From the NCBI GenBank assembly GCA_003220225.1, contig QHRU01000032.1, positions 1 through 64,000 of the forward strand: a stretch of 64,000 nucleotides of DNA. The letters are read 5' to 3'. Made by a program: the position numbers and the translations under genes. Under the pieces are notes generated by a model, which had not been told where the DNA came from, made no database searches, and was given only the letters and a program-made list of their open reading frames with translations. Within the stretch, counting starts at the first letter, position 1, and every line of letters begins with the position of its first letter. Positions 49,646 to 58,587 of the stretch are shown here, one piece after another. Source of the stretch: Candidatus Rokuibacteriota bacterium (lineage in GTDB: Bacteria > Methylomirabilota > Methylomirabilia > Rokubacteriales > CSP1-6).

Positions 49646-50953
49646 TCAGAGTCCCAGCAGCAGCTCGGGGCGTTCGAGGCGGCGGATGATCGCGGACGCG
49701 AAGCGCGCGCCGTCGGCGCCGTCGGCCACGCGGTGGTCGAACGTCAGCGACAGCGGCAGCAGCAGCCGCGCCTCGATCCGGCTCTCGCGCACGACGGGCT
49801 CCTGCCGGGCGCGGGCGATGCCGAGGATCGCGACCTCCGGATAGTTGATGATCGGGATGGCGCCGGTGCCGCCGAGGGCGCCAATGTTGGTGATCGTGAA
49901 GGTGCCGCCGCGCAGGTCGTCGAGCGCCGCCTTGCCCTCGCGCACGCGCTGGGCCAGCGCGCCCAGCTCGCGCGCCACGTCGAGCACCGACTTCTTGTCG
50001 ACGTCGCGCAGCACGGGCACGATCAGGCCGCGCTCGGTGGCGACGGCGACGCCGAGGTGGACGTAGCGCTTGACGATCAGCTGCCCGGCGGCGGTGTCGA
50101 GGGTCGCGTTGAACGTCGGGTGCTCGCCGAGCGCTTGCGCGGCCGCCTTCAGGAGAAAAGCCGTCAGCGTCAGGGTCACGCCGCGCGCCTTCACCGCCTC
50201 GAGATTGCGCTGGATGATCGCGTCGAGCTCCGTGATGTCCGCGCGGTCGAAGTGCGTGACGTGGGGGATCACCGTCGCCGACAGCGTCATCCGCTCGGCG
50301 ATCGTGCGGCGCAGGTGCGAGAGCGGCTGGCGCTCGACGGCGCCCCATTGCTCGAAGTTCGGCAGGGGCGGCTCGGTGACGTGCGTCGCGAGCGGCTTGC
50401 CCGGCGCGGCCGGCGCCGCCGGCTCGGCGCGCGCCGCGCGCGGCGCCTGAGCTTGCGTCGCCGCGGGCGCGCCGCCGCCGGCCCCGGCGCGCACGTCGTC
50501 ATCGGTGACGCGGCCGCCCGGGCCCGTGGCGGGGACCCGGTGTAGGTCCACCCCCAATTCGCGAGCGAGTCGCCGCGTGGCCGGCGTCGCCGGCACCGGA
50601 CCATTCCCTCGTGGCGGCGTCGCCGACCCTCGCGGCGACGGGCGGGCGGGGGCGGGCTGCCAGGCGAGCGTCGTATCGAGGCCCGGGGGCGCGCTCGCGC
50701 CGCCCGATGCGGACGAAGCGTCGGCGAACGTGACGAGCACCTGACCGACCTTGACCGTCTGATTGGGCTCGACGTGGACCTTCTCGACACGGCCGGCCAT
50801 GGGCGAGGGGATCTCGACCGTCGCCTTGTCGGTCTCGACCTCGAGCAGCGGCGCGTCCTCGGCGATGACGTCGCCTTCGCGGACGAGGACCTTGACGATC
50901 TCGGCCTCGGTCAGACCCTCGCCGAGGTCGGGCAACCTGAAGTCACGCGCCAT
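49646..50953 (-). CDS. pdhC: dihydrolipoamide acyltransferase (E2) of 2-oxo acid dehydrogenase
   Basis: A 435-residue E2: one lipoyl domain with Lys43 in EVETDKATVEI, a Pro/Ala linker, an E1/E3-binding domain (ATRRLARELGVDLHRVPATG), another linker and a catalytic domain ending FDHRVADGADGARF (catalytic His/Asp). ATG 50953 is used; GTG 50965 is an alternative. A GC-rich repeat separates it from the E1beta gene. The acyl group handled is probably acetyl, judged by the E1 subunits. Confidence 0.9.
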   Translation of the reverse strand: MARDFRLPDLGEGLTEAEIVKVLVREGDVIAEDAPLLEVETDKATVEIPSPMAGRVEKVHVEPNQTVKVGQVLVTFADASSASGGASAPPGLDTTLAWQPAPARPSPRGSATPPRGNGPVPATPATRRLARELGVDLHRVPATGPGGRVTDDDVRAGAGGGAPAATQAQAPRAARAEPAAPAAPGKPLATHVTEPPLPNFEQWGAVERQPLSHLRRTIAERMTLSATVIPHVTHFDRADITELDAIIQRNLEAVKARGVTLTLTAFLLKAAAQALGEHPTFNATLDTAAGQLIVKRYVHLGVAVATERGLIVPVLRDVDKKSVLDVARELGALAQRVREGKAALDDLRGGTFTITNIGALGGTGAIPIINYPEVAILGIARARQEPVVRESRIEARLLLPLSLTFDHRVADGADGARFASAIIRRLERPELLLGL

Positions 50954-50972
50954 GGGCACCTTCACGGAGCCA

Positions 50973-51041
50973 GAGGAGCGCCACGGGTTTCCCGGGGCGC
51001 TCCGAACGTTGGGGGTATGGGGGCCATTCCGGGGCCCCCAT
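50973..51041 (-). repeat. intercistronic GC-rich repeat, copy C (minus orientation)
   Basis: A 69-bp element directly abutting the E1beta TAG (the ATGGGGGCCCC start follows the stop with no gap). It aligns with copies A and B over the ATGGGGG, C-run, CGTTCGGAGCGCCCC and CCCGTGGC landmarks, and its distal half matches the 7026-7053 fragment. An open frame from its ATG runs on into the E2 leader. Confidence 0.7.
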
Positions 51042-52022
51042 CTAGTAGGCGAGCGTGTCGCGGGCGGCGGCGACCACGCGCGCGACGTCGGGCACGTTGG
51101 CCTTCTCGCGCGCGAAGCCGGGGAACGGCACGTCGTGGGCGGTGACGCGCGCGATCGGCGCCTCCAGCGACAGGAAGGCGCCGTCCATGATGGAGGCGGC
51201 GATCTCGGCGCCCGGACCGAACGAGCGCGGCGCCTCGTGCACGATCACGACGCGGCCCGTCTTGTTCACGGAGCGGACGATCGTCTCGCGGTCCAGCGGC
51301 GCCACTGTGAGCAGGTCGATGACGTCGCTGCCGACGCCGTCCTCCTGCTCGAGCGTCTCGGCGGCCTCGCGCGCGACGCGCAGCATCCCGCCCCACGCCA
51401 CCAGCGTGAGGTCGTCGCCCTCGCGCACGACCCGCGCGCGTCCGATCTCCATCGTCTCCGACTCGTCGGGCACGTCCTCCTTGTGCGCGTGGTAGAGGGC
51501 CTTGTGCTCGAAGAAGACGACGGGGTCGGGGTCGCGGATCGCCGCCGCGAGCAGCGCGCGCGCGTTGCGCGGCCCCGACGGGATCACCATCTTCAAGCCG
51601 GGGATGTGCGCGTAGAACTGCTCCTCCGACTCTGAGTGATGCTCCAGCGCGCGTACGCCGCCGCCGTAGGGCATGCGGATGACCATCGGCACGTGGAAGC
51701 GGCCCTGCGAGCGGTTGCGGTAGCGCGCGGCGTGGTTCTCGATCTGGTGGAAGCACTGGAAGGCGAAGCCGGAGAACTGGATCTCGCACACGGGCTTGAG
51801 CCCGTAGAGGGCCATCCCGATGGAGGCGCCGATGATGCCGGCCTCGGCGAGCGGGCTGTCGATCACGCGCTTGCTGCCGTAGGTGCGGTGCAGATCCTCG
51901 GTGACGCGGAAGACCCCGCCGTCGACGCCGACGTCCTCACCGATCACCAGCACGTCGGGGTCGCGCTCCATCTCCTGCATCAGGGCCAGGTTCAGCGCCT
52001 TGACCATGTTGAGCTTGGCCAT
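51042..52022 (-). CDS. pdhB: pyruvate dehydrogenase E1 component, beta subunit
   Basis: A 326-residue transketolase-like E1beta: MVKALNLALMQEMERDPDVLVIGEDVG, DSPLAEAGIIGASIGMALYG and EIQFSGFAFQCFHQI are conserved segments. With E1alpha it decarboxylates a 2-oxo acid and loads the lipoyl group. ATG 52022 overlaps the E1alpha stop by 1 nt (TGATG). Confidence 0.94.
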   Translation of the reverse strand: MAKLNMVKALNLALMQEMERDPDVLVIGEDVGVDGGVFRVTEDLHRTYGSKRVIDSPLAEAGIIGASIGMALYGLKPVCEIQFSGFAFQCFHQIENHAARYRNRSQGRFHVPMVIRMPYGGGVRALEHHSESEEQFYAHIPGLKMVIPSGPRNARALLAAAIRDPDPVVFFEHKALYHAHKEDVPDESETMEIGRARVVREGDDLTLVAWGGMLRVAREAAETLEQEDGVGSDVIDLLTVAPLDRETIVRSVNKTGRVVIVHEAPRSFGPGAEIAASIMDGAFLSLEAPIARVTAHDVPFPGFAREKANVPDVARVVAAARDTLAY

Positions 52023-53155
52023 CAGCGCTTGCCGCTCCGCTGGCCGCGCATCGGCGGCGACGGCTCGTGCTTCTCGCGCCGCCCCGGCTCGCCGCTGCGC
52101 AGCCCTTCGGCGAGCGCCTCGCGCTGCGCCTTGAGGTCCGGCGGCAGCTCGGCGTAGACGTGGTCGAACATCACGAGCGGGTCGGCGACCCCCGTCGCCT
52201 CGAAGCGCGCGACGGCGGCGGCGATCTCCTCGTCCACGGCCGCCTCCAGTCCCTCGTCGAGCAGGCGCTTCCTCTTCAGATAGGCGGCGAAGCGCGTGAG
52301 CGGATCCCGGCGCTCCCACTCCGCGACCTCCTCCGCCGAGCGGTACTTCGTCGGGTCGTCGGCGGTGGTGTGGACGCCGAGGCGATAGGTGACGCACTCG
52401 ATGAGCGTCGGGCCGTCACCCGCGCGCGCGCGCGCGACGGCCTCGCGACTCGCCGCGTAGACGGCGAGCACGTCGTTGCCGTCCACCTGGATGCCGGGCA
52501 GCCCGTAGGCGAGCGCCTTCTGCGCGATGGTCTTCGAGTTCGTCTGCTTCTTGAGCGGCACGGAGATCGCCCACTGGTTGTTCTGGCAGACGAAGACGAC
52601 GGGCACGTGCCACACGCCGGCGAAGTTCAGCGCCTCGTGGAAGTCGCCCTCCGACGTCGCACCGTCGCCGAAGTACGCCATCACGATCACGTCGTCCTCG
52701 CGGTACTGCGCGGCGTAGGCGAGGCCGACGGCGTGCGGCAGCTGCGTGGAGACGGGAATGGTGATGGGCAGGTCGCGCTGGTCGGGCGCCGGCTGTCCGC
52801 CCTCGAGGTGGCCGGCGAAGAACAGCAGCAGCTTCTCGATCGGCCAGCCGCGCCAGATCATCGCCGCCGTCTCGCGGAACGAGGGCACCATCCAGTCGGT
52901 CGGGCGCAGGACGGCGACGCTGCCGAGCTGCGAGGCCTCCTGGCCCTTGATGGGCGCGAAGGTGCCGATGCGCCCCTGGCGCTGCAGCCGCACCATGCGC
53001 TCGTCGAGCCGGCGGCCGAGCAGCATCGCGCGGTAGAGACGCTTGAGCTCGGCGGGGGGCAGCCCGGGGTCGAGCGCGCTGTCGAGACTGCCTTCGGCGT
53101 CGAGGACCGACAGGTACTCGACCTGGAACCGGGGCTCGAGGACGGTTCGCGGCAT
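52022..53155 (-). CDS. pdhA: pyruvate dehydrogenase E1 component, alpha subunit
   Basis: A 377-residue E1alpha of the Gram-positive-type heterotetrameric complex. The thiamine diphosphate motif GDGATSEGDFHEALNFA to CQNNQWAIS and the phosphorylation-loop-like YRLGVHTTADDPTKYR are clear. Overall pattern matches PdhA more than branched-chain E1. ATG 53155 has a CGGAGG Shine-Dalgarno. It heads the E1alpha-E1beta-E2 operon, with a TACAAT -10 upstream. Confidence 0.93.
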   Translation of the reverse strand: MPRTVLEPRFQVEYLSVLDAEGSLDSALDPGLPPAELKRLYRAMLLGRRLDERMVRLQRQGRIGTFAPIKGQEASQLGSVAVLRPTDWMVPSFRETAAMIWRGWPIEKLLLFFAGHLEGGQPAPDQRDLPITIPVSTQLPHAVGLAYAAQYREDDVIVMAYFGDGATSEGDFHEALNFAGVWHVPVVFVCQNNQWAISVPLKKQTNSKTIAQKALAYGLPGIQVDGNDVLAVYAASREAVARARAGDGPTLIECVTYRLGVHTTADDPTKYRSAEEVAEWERRDPLTRFAAYLKRKRLLDEGLEAAVDEEIAAAVARFEATGVADPLVMFDHVYAELPPDLKAQREALAEGLRSGEPGRREKHEPSPPMRGQRSGKR

Positions 53156-53177
53156 GGTACCTCCGGATGACGCGCCC

Positions 53178-53183
53178 ATTGTA
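53178..53183 (-). promoter_or_regulatory. -10 box TACAAT for the pdh operon
   Basis: Minus-strand TACAAT, 22 nt before ATG 53155, whose leader holds CGGAGG. The 15-nt context GAGTACAATGGGCGC is identical to that at 24038. Confidence 0.5.
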
Positions 53184-53210
53184 CTCGGTGGCGGCGCGGC
53201 GCGCGTAGGA

Positions 53211-53255
53211 TTGACAGGCGACGCGAATTGACAAGCGCCGGCCGCTGCGCATAAT
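53211..53255 (+). promoter_or_regulatory. promoter of the peptide ABC operon with doubled TTGACA
   Basis: TTGACA at 53228-53233 is followed after 16 nt by CATAAT (53250-53255), a strong sigma-70-type promoter. A second TTGACA lies exactly 17 nt upstream (53211-53216). The leader up to ATG 53325 is about 60 nt and carries GAAGGAGGA. Confidence 0.75.
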
Positions 53256-53324
53256 GTCCGCACACTTCCGGGCCTTCCTCGCTCCATCACGATCGAACGA
53301 GAGCGCCTCGTGAAGGAGGACGCC

Positions 53325-54944
53325 ATGGGTCGACGCTTCCGGCTCGCCGTGCACGCCGTGGCCCTGCTCGCCGCCTTGCCGCTGCTGCTGCCGCCGGCCC
53401 AGGCCTTCGGCCAGGCCCCCAAGCGAGGCGGCGTGCTGAGGATCTCCGACCGCGAGGCCCCGAACCTCGATCCGCACCTCAACATCAGCTTTCTCACCCA
53501 CTCCTGGGCCAACATGGTGTACAGCCAGCTCGTGCGTTACCCGCACGGCCTGGAGCAGAAGCACTCCGCCGACTTCTCGATCGTGGGCGACCTCGCCGAG
53601 AAGTGGGAGTACAAGAGCCCGACGGTCATCGAGTTCACGCTCCGCAAGGGCGTCAAATTCCACAACAAGCCGCCCGTCAACGGACGCGAGGTCACGGCCG
53701 AGGACGCGAAGTACTCGATGGAGCGATTCAAGGCCAAGTCGGCGTTCCGCTCCCGCTTCGACGTCGTCCGGTCGATCGACGTCGTCGACCGCTACATCCT
53801 GCGCGTCACGCTCAAAGAGCCGTCGACGCCATTCCTGAATCACCTCGCCGCCTCGGCGTACCTGGCGATCCTGCCCCGCGAAGTCGAGGAGAAGTTGAAG
53901 GACTTCAACCGGCCGGAGGCGATGATCGGCAGCGGACCGTTCGTGCTCAAGAGCTACCAGAAGGGCGTGCAGATCGCCTTCGAGCGCAACCCCGACTACT
54001 ACATGAAGGGACTGCCGTACCTCGACGGCGTCGTGATCGAGATCACCCCTGAATCCTCGGCCCGACTCTCGCTCCTGCGGGCGGGCAAGGTCGAGCTGGG
54101 ACACATGTGGGGCTACGCGATCCCGGAGGAGGCGAAGTCGCTCAAGCAGACGAATCCCGAGATGGTGATGAGCCCCACGTGGGTGCTTCCCAACGGGATC
54201 ATCTACTTCCGGACCGATCAGCCGCCGTTCAACGACGTGCGCGTTCGGCGGGCGATCTCGCTCGCCATCGATCGCAAGGCCTGGAACGACGCGATCCACT
54301 ACGGCGAGGCGTGCATCGAGGAGGGGCCGGTGCCCTGCGCGATGAAAGACTGGAAGCTGCCGATCGCGAAGATGGACCCGGCCAAGGCGAAATATCTCGC
54401 GGGCTACGACCCGGCCGAAGCGAAGCGGCTGCTGGCCGAGGCGGGCTACCCGAACGGCTTCACCACGCCCATGTACCACTGGCCCGGGTACGCGCCGCCC
54501 TGGCGGACGTATTACGACCTCGCGGCCGACAACCTCGCGAAAATCGGCGTCAAGGTCGAGTTCAAGCCGGAGGAATACGGCAAGTACACCACCACGACCG
54601 CCCTGGGCAAGTTCGATGGGATGGCGATCGGCCCGCAGCTTCCTGGCAACGAGGTCGACGACTGGCTCTTCGCGGCCTTCTACCCGGAGCAGCCTCAAAA
54701 CCGCAGCCACATCGCCGATGCCGAGCTGAACAAGATGCTGATCGCCCAGCGCCGGGAGCTGGACCCCAAGAAGCGGCTGGCCCTCGTGCACGAGATCCAG
54801 CGCTACCTGGCGGACAAGGCCTACTACGTGTACCTGCCGGGGCTGCCCCAGTACATCGTGCACGCCCCGCAGGTGAAGGGCTTCACGTACCACGACGGCT
54901 TCTCTCTCGGGTACCGGCTGATGTTCACCTGGCTGGACAAGTAA
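53325..54944 (+). CDS. ABC transporter substrate-binding protein, family 5 (peptide/nickel type)
   Basis: A 539-residue periplasmic binding protein. The signal peptide covers about residues 1-27 (AVALLAALPLLLPPAQA), followed by PKRGGVLRISDREAPNLDPHL, the family-5 start, and the VEFTLRKGVKFH-like segment (IEFTLRKGVKFHNKPPVNG). Members bind oligopeptides, nickel or glycosides. ATG 53325 has GAAGGAGGA. It is first of an SBP-permease-permease operon with no ATPase in the window. Confidence 0.92.
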   Translation: MGRRFRLAVHAVALLAALPLLLPPAQAFGQAPKRGGVLRISDREAPNLDPHLNISFLTHSWANMVYSQLVRYPHGLEQKHSADFSIVGDLAEKWEYKSPTVIEFTLRKGVKFHNKPPVNGREVTAEDAKYSMERFKAKSAFRSRFDVVRSIDVVDRYILRVTLKEPSTPFLNHLAASAYLAILPREVEEKLKDFNRPEAMIGSGPFVLKSYQKGVQIAFERNPDYYMKGLPYLDGVVIEITPESSARLSLLRAGKVELGHMWGYAIPEEAKSLKQTNPEMVMSPTWVLPNGIIYFRTDQPPFNDVRVRRAISLAIDRKAWNDAIHYGEACIEEGPVPCAMKDWKLPIAKMDPAKAKYLAGYDPAEAKRLLAEAGYPNGFTTPMYHWPGYAPPWRTYYDLAADNLAKIGVKVEFKPEEYGKYTTTTALGKFDGMAIGPQLPGNEVDDWLFAAFYPEQPQNRSHIADAELNKMLIAQRRELDPKKRLALVHEIQRYLADKAYYVYLPGLPQYIVHAPQVKGFTYHDGFSLGYRLMFTWLDK

Positions 54945-54950
54945 GCCTCC

Positions 54951-55898
54951 ATGAGGCAGTACGTCCTCCGCCGGCTCGCGCTGGCGGTGCCGACGCTCGT
55001 GCTGGTGAGCGTGATCGTCTTCTCGATCATGCGCCTGATGCCGGGCGACGTCGTCATCCGGATGGTCGAGGGGCACGCGTACGCGCCGACGGTCGAGGCC
55101 CTGCGCAAGGAGCTCGGTCTCGACCGGCCGGCCCACACGCAATACCTCGAGTGGATCGGCGGCATCGTGCTGCGCGGCGACTTCGGCAGCTCCTACTGGA
55201 CGCGCCAGCCGATCTGGGACGAGTTCATCCGGCGCTTCCCGATCACCCTGGAGCTCGCCGGGTTGACGATCCTGACGTCGGTCGTCATCGGTGTCCTGGT
55301 CGGGATCGTCTCCGCCGTGCGCCAGGACACGGCCTCCGATTACGTGGGGCGCATCCTGGCAATCCTGGCGCTGTCCGTGCCCTACTTCGGTCTGGCCGTG
55401 CTGGTCGTGGTGCTGCCGTCGATCTACTTCAAATGGACGCCGATCTGGACGTACGTGCCGTTCACGACCCACCCGCTGGAGAACCTCAAGATCATGATCG
55501 TGCCCGCGCTGGTGTTCGGCGTGACGCGCGCCGGGCCCATCATGCGGATCATGCGCTCGGCGCTGCTCGACGTGCTCCGCCAGGACTACATCCGCACCGC
55601 GTGGTCGAAGGGCCTGCCCGAGCGCGCGATCGTGCTCCGGCATGCGCTCAAGAACGCGCTGATCCCCGTGGTGAGCCTGATCGGCCTGCAGACGCCGCTC
55701 TACATCGGCGGCTCCGTCATCATCGAGGCGATCTTCCGCCTGCCCGGCATCGGGCTCTTCTTCTTCGAGGCGCTCACGCGTCTGGACTACCCGGTGGTGC
55801 AGTCGGTGAACCTGATCGTGGCCGCGATGGTCGTCGGGCTGAATCTGGCCATCGATCTCTCCTACGCGTTCCTCGACCCGCGGATCCGCTACCGGTAA
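54951..55898 (+). CDS. peptide-type ABC transporter permease (DppB-like)
   Basis: A 315-residue membrane protein with about six helices: MRQYVLRRLALAVPTLVLVS, FSIMRLMPGDVV, LGLDRPAHTQYLEWI and the permease loop EAIFRLPGIGLFFFEAL. It forms one half of the importer channel. It starts 6 nt after the SBP stop. Confidence 0.92.
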   Translation: MRQYVLRRLALAVPTLVLVSVIVFSIMRLMPGDVVIRMVEGHAYAPTVEALRKELGLDRPAHTQYLEWIGGIVLRGDFGSSYWTRQPIWDEFIRRFPITLELAGLTILTSVVIGVLVGIVSAVRQDTASDYVGRILAILALSVPYFGLAVLVVVLPSIYFKWTPIWTYVPFTTHPLENLKIMIVPALVFGVTRAGPIMRIMRSALLDVLRQDYIRTAWSKGLPERAIVLRHALKNALIPVVSLIGLQTPLYIGGSVIIEAIFRLPGIGLFFFEALTRLDYPVVQSVNLIVAAMVVGLNLAIDLSYAFLDPRIRYR

Positions 55899-55904
55899 CC
55901 GGCG

Positions 55905-56816
55905 ATGGCCGTGAATCGGGTCGAAGCTCCGCCGCTCGCCGTCGACATTCGGCGCTTGCCGCGCACGTTGCCGTGGTACGCCGAGGTCTGGGTCGACATG
56001 CTGCGGCGCAAGCCGCTCGGCACGATCGGGGGCGCGATCGTGCTGGTCATGCTCGCGGCCGCCGTCTTCGCCGGCGTGCTCACGCCCTACGGCTTCGCCG
56101 AGACGAACCTCCGCGAGCGATTCGTGATGACGAGCGGGATCCACTGGCTGGGGACGGACCAGATCGGGCGCGACGAGGCGACGCGGATCCTCTACGGCGC
56201 CCGCATCTCGCTCTACGTCGGGTTTGGCGCCGTCGCGCTCGGCAGCACGCTGGCGACCGCGCTCGGCATCTTCTCCGCCTACTGGGGCGGCCGGGTCGAC
56301 CTCTTCTTGCAGCGCGCCGTCGACGCCTGGATGGCCTTTCCGCCGCTGCTGATCCTCATGTCGATCATGTCGCTGCTCACTCCCGGCGTGCTGAACATCA
56401 CCCTCGTGCTCGGCGTCAACTTCGGCATTCAGAACTCTCGCATCGTGCGTGGCATGGCCCTCTCCATCCGGGAGAACACCTACATCGAGAGCGCGCGGGC
56501 GATGGGCTCGGGCCATGCGCGCGTCACGCTGGTGCACATCCTGCCCAACGTGCTGCCGACCATCATCGTCGTCGCGACCACCGGTCTGTCGACGGTGATC
56601 CTCACCGAGGCCAGCCTCTCCTTCCTCGGCCTCGGCGTGCCGCCGCCCTACCCGACGTGGGGCGGCATGCTCTCGCTGACGGGCCTCGACCACATGTACC
56701 GGGCGCCGTGGCTCGCGATCTGGCCGGCGGCGGCGCTGTCGCTCGCGGTCTTCGGCTTCAACATGCTGGGCGACGCGCTTCGCGACCTGCTCGATCCGCG
56801 GCTCAAGGGCGGCTGA
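55905..56816 (+). CDS. peptide-type ABC transporter permease (DppC-like)
   Basis: A 303-residue membrane protein: N-terminal helix, the WLGTDQIGRDEATRILYGARIS signature of DppC/OppC, an EAA-type loop (YIESARAMGSGHARVTLVHI) and TEASLSFLGLGVPPPYPTWG. It is the second half of the channel. The operon ends here; a methyltransferase follows 2 nt later, not the usual DppD/DppF ATPases. Confidence 0.92.
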   Translation: MAVNRVEAPPLAVDIRRLPRTLPWYAEVWVDMLRRKPLGTIGGAIVLVMLAAAVFAGVLTPYGFAETNLRERFVMTSGIHWLGTDQIGRDEATRILYGARISLYVGFGAVALGSTLATALGIFSAYWGGRVDLFLQRAVDAWMAFPPLLILMSIMSLLTPGVLNITLVLGVNFGIQNSRIVRGMALSIRENTYIESARAMGSGHARVTLVHILPNVLPTIIVVATTGLSTVILTEASLSFLGLGVPPPYPTWGGMLSLTGLDHMYRAPWLAIWPAAALSLAVFGFNMLGDALRDLLDPRLKGG

Positions 56817-56818
56817 GC

Positions 56819-57628
56819 GTGGCGGCCGGCGACGTCGCGCGCCACCGCGCGGAGATGCCGTCGGAGACGGCGGCGATCCTCGACCGCCGCTCGCTCGCGC
56901 GCGACCATCGGCGGCTGGCCGCGATGCTGCGGCTCGGCCAGCGCGTCCTCGACGTGGGATGCGGGACCGGCGCCATCACCCGCGGCATCGTGGAGGCCGT
57001 GGGCCCGGGCGGCCGCGTCCTCGGCGTCGACGCGAACCGTGAGCTGATCGACGCCGCTCGGCGCGCCCACGGCGCCGTCGCCGGCCTCGAGCTCGACGTC
57101 CAGGACGCGTACGCGCTGCCGTATCGCGAGCGCTTCGACGTCGTCAGCGCCGCGCGGCTGCTCCAGTGGCTCGCCGAGCCGGCGCGCGCCCTGGCCGCGA
57201 TGGCGCGCGCGACGCGGCCGGGCGGGCGCGTCGTCGTGCTCGACTACAACCACGAGCAGCTGCGCTTCGAGCCGTCGCCGCCGGCGCGCGCGCGCGACTT
57301 CCTTGCTGCGTTCTTGGACTGGCGAGCGGAGGCCGGCATGGACAACGCGATTGCGGATCATCTGGTCGAGCTGGTCGAGCGCGCGGGGCTGCGCGACGTC
57401 GTCGTCACGCCGCAGCACGAGACCCTCCGACGGGGCGAGCCCGATTTCACGGCGCGCGCGGGGATCTGGGCCGACGTGGCCGCCACGCGCGGGCGTCAGA
57501 TGGTGGCCGACGGGTTCGTCGACGAGGGCGCGCGGGCCGCGGCGGAGGCCCAGCTGCGCGCATGGTCGCGCGACGGCGAGACGATGACGATGTACCTGCT
57601 GGCGGTGGACGGCGCGCGAGCGGCCTGA
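56819..57628 (+). CDS. class I SAM-dependent methyltransferase
   Basis: A 269-residue methyltransferase with the SAM-binding RVLDVGCGTGAITRGIVEAV, VLGVDANRELID and the DLDVQDAYALPY-type acidic loop (LELDVQDAYALPYRERFD). The substrate may be a small molecule (UbiE/Coq5-like group). GTG 56819 follows the permease stop by 2 nt; ATG 56855 is an alternative. Convergent with the Ku gene. Confidence 0.87.
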   Translation: MAAGDVARHRAEMPSETAAILDRRSLARDHRRLAAMLRLGQRVLDVGCGTGAITRGIVEAVGPGGRVLGVDANRELIDAARRAHGAVAGLELDVQDAYALPYRERFDVVSAARLLQWLAEPARALAAMARATRPGGRVVVLDYNHEQLRFEPSPPARARDFLAAFLDWRAEAGMDNAIADHLVELVERAGLRDVVVTPQHETLRRGEPDFTARAGIWADVAATRGRQMVADGFVDEGARAAAEAQLRAWSRDGETMTMYLLAVDGARAA

Positions 57629-57635
57629 GCGGCGA

Positions 57636-58523
57636 CTACTTGCGGCCGCCCGACGCGCGCTTGGGGACGGCCTTGGCGGCGACCTTCGGAGCGGCGCCCT
57701 GCGCGGCCTTGCTCGGCGGCTTCTTCGCGGTCGCCGCCTCCGCGGGCAGACCCTTCTTGGCGAGGCTGGCCTTGAGCGCCTCCATCAGGTCGATCACGTG
57801 CGGCCGCTCCGCGGGCGCCGGCGCCGCGGTGACCTCGCGGCCCTCGACCTTGCGCTCGAGCATGTCGAGCACGCGCTTGCGATACTCGTCGGTGTACTGC
57901 TCGGGCTTGAACTCGTCGCGCGCGAGACCGCGGATGAGCTGCAGGGCCAGGTCCAGCTCGCCCTCGCGCACGTTCGCCGACTGGCCCTTGTCCACGTCCG
58001 CGAACGAGCGGACCTCGTCGGCGAAGAACATCGTGTGCAGGAGCAACCCCTCCTGCGCCGGCCGGATGAGCACGAGGCTCTCCTTGCCGCGCATGACGAA
58101 CTTCGCGACGGCGACCTGCTCGGCCTGGGCCATCGCGTCGGCGAGCAGGCGGTACGGCTTCTCGCCGCCCTTGTCGGCGCCGAGGTAGTACGCCTTCTCG
58201 AAGTAGACCGGATCCACCTGCGCGAGCGGCACGAACTCGAGGATGTCGATCATCTTCGAGGCCTCGCCCTCGAGGGCCTTCAGCTCGTCGTCGGCCACGC
58301 GCACGTACTGGTCCTTCGTGAACTCGTAGCCCTTCACGAGGCCGCTGCGCTCGACCGTCTCGTTGCACACCGGGCAGAAGGTCTGCTGCTTGATGCGCGA
58401 GCCGCACTTGGCGTGCAGCAGGTTGAACGAGACGTTGCCGGCCGAGGTCGCCGTGTAGAGCTTGACCGGGATCGAGACGAGGCCGAAGGAAATCGTCCCC
58501 GAGCCGAGCGCGTGTGGTGGCAT
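57636..58523 (-). CDS. ku: Ku protein, non-homologous end joining
   Basis: A 295-residue bacterial Ku: GTISFGLVSIPVKLYTA start, the CGSRIKQQTFCPVCNETV cysteine pair region, VKGYEFTKDQYV, and the conserved AVAKFVMRGKESLVLIRP. It homodimerises on double-strand DNA ends and recruits LigD. A lysine/alanine-rich tail of about 40 residues (KKPPSKAAQGAAPKVAAKAV) likely aids DNA binding. ATG 58523 lies in a small palindrome with the divergent lipoprotein gene; ATG 58538 is an alternative. No ligD is in the window. Confidence 0.95.
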   Translation of the reverse strand: MPPHALGSGTISFGLVSIPVKLYTATSAGNVSFNLLHAKCGSRIKQQTFCPVCNETVERSGLVKGYEFTKDQYVRVADDELKALEGEASKMIDILEFVPLAQVDPVYFEKAYYLGADKGGEKPYRLLADAMAQAEQVAVAKFVMRGKESLVLIRPAQEGLLLHTMFFADEVRSFADVDKGQSANVREGELDLALQLIRGLARDEFKPEQYTDEYRKRVLDMLERKVEGREVTAAPAPAERPHVIDLMEALKASLAKKGLPAEAATAKKPPSKAAQGAAPKVAAKAVPKRASGGRK

Positions 58524-58538
58524 GGTGTCTGGCACCAT
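58522..58538. promoter_or_regulatory. palindrome ATGGTG-N5-CACCAT at the ku start
   Basis: A 17-bp near-palindrome in the 64-nt divergent region between ku and the sugar-binding lipoprotein gene. It contains both candidate ku start codons on its minus strand. It might be an operator or just two overlapping starts. The rest of the gap shows no clear promoter. Confidence 0.35.
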
Positions 58539-58587
58539 AACACGCGTGAGCCCCTCGTTCCCCAACGTCCCGGCAGCCCAATATTTC

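Noticed and set aside
52416-56693. A minus-strand frame of over 1400 codons opposite the peptide ABC operon
   Set aside because: Low-complexity Arg/Asp/His/Glu composition, no domains, and it crosses a good promoter region; the plus-strand genes are certain.
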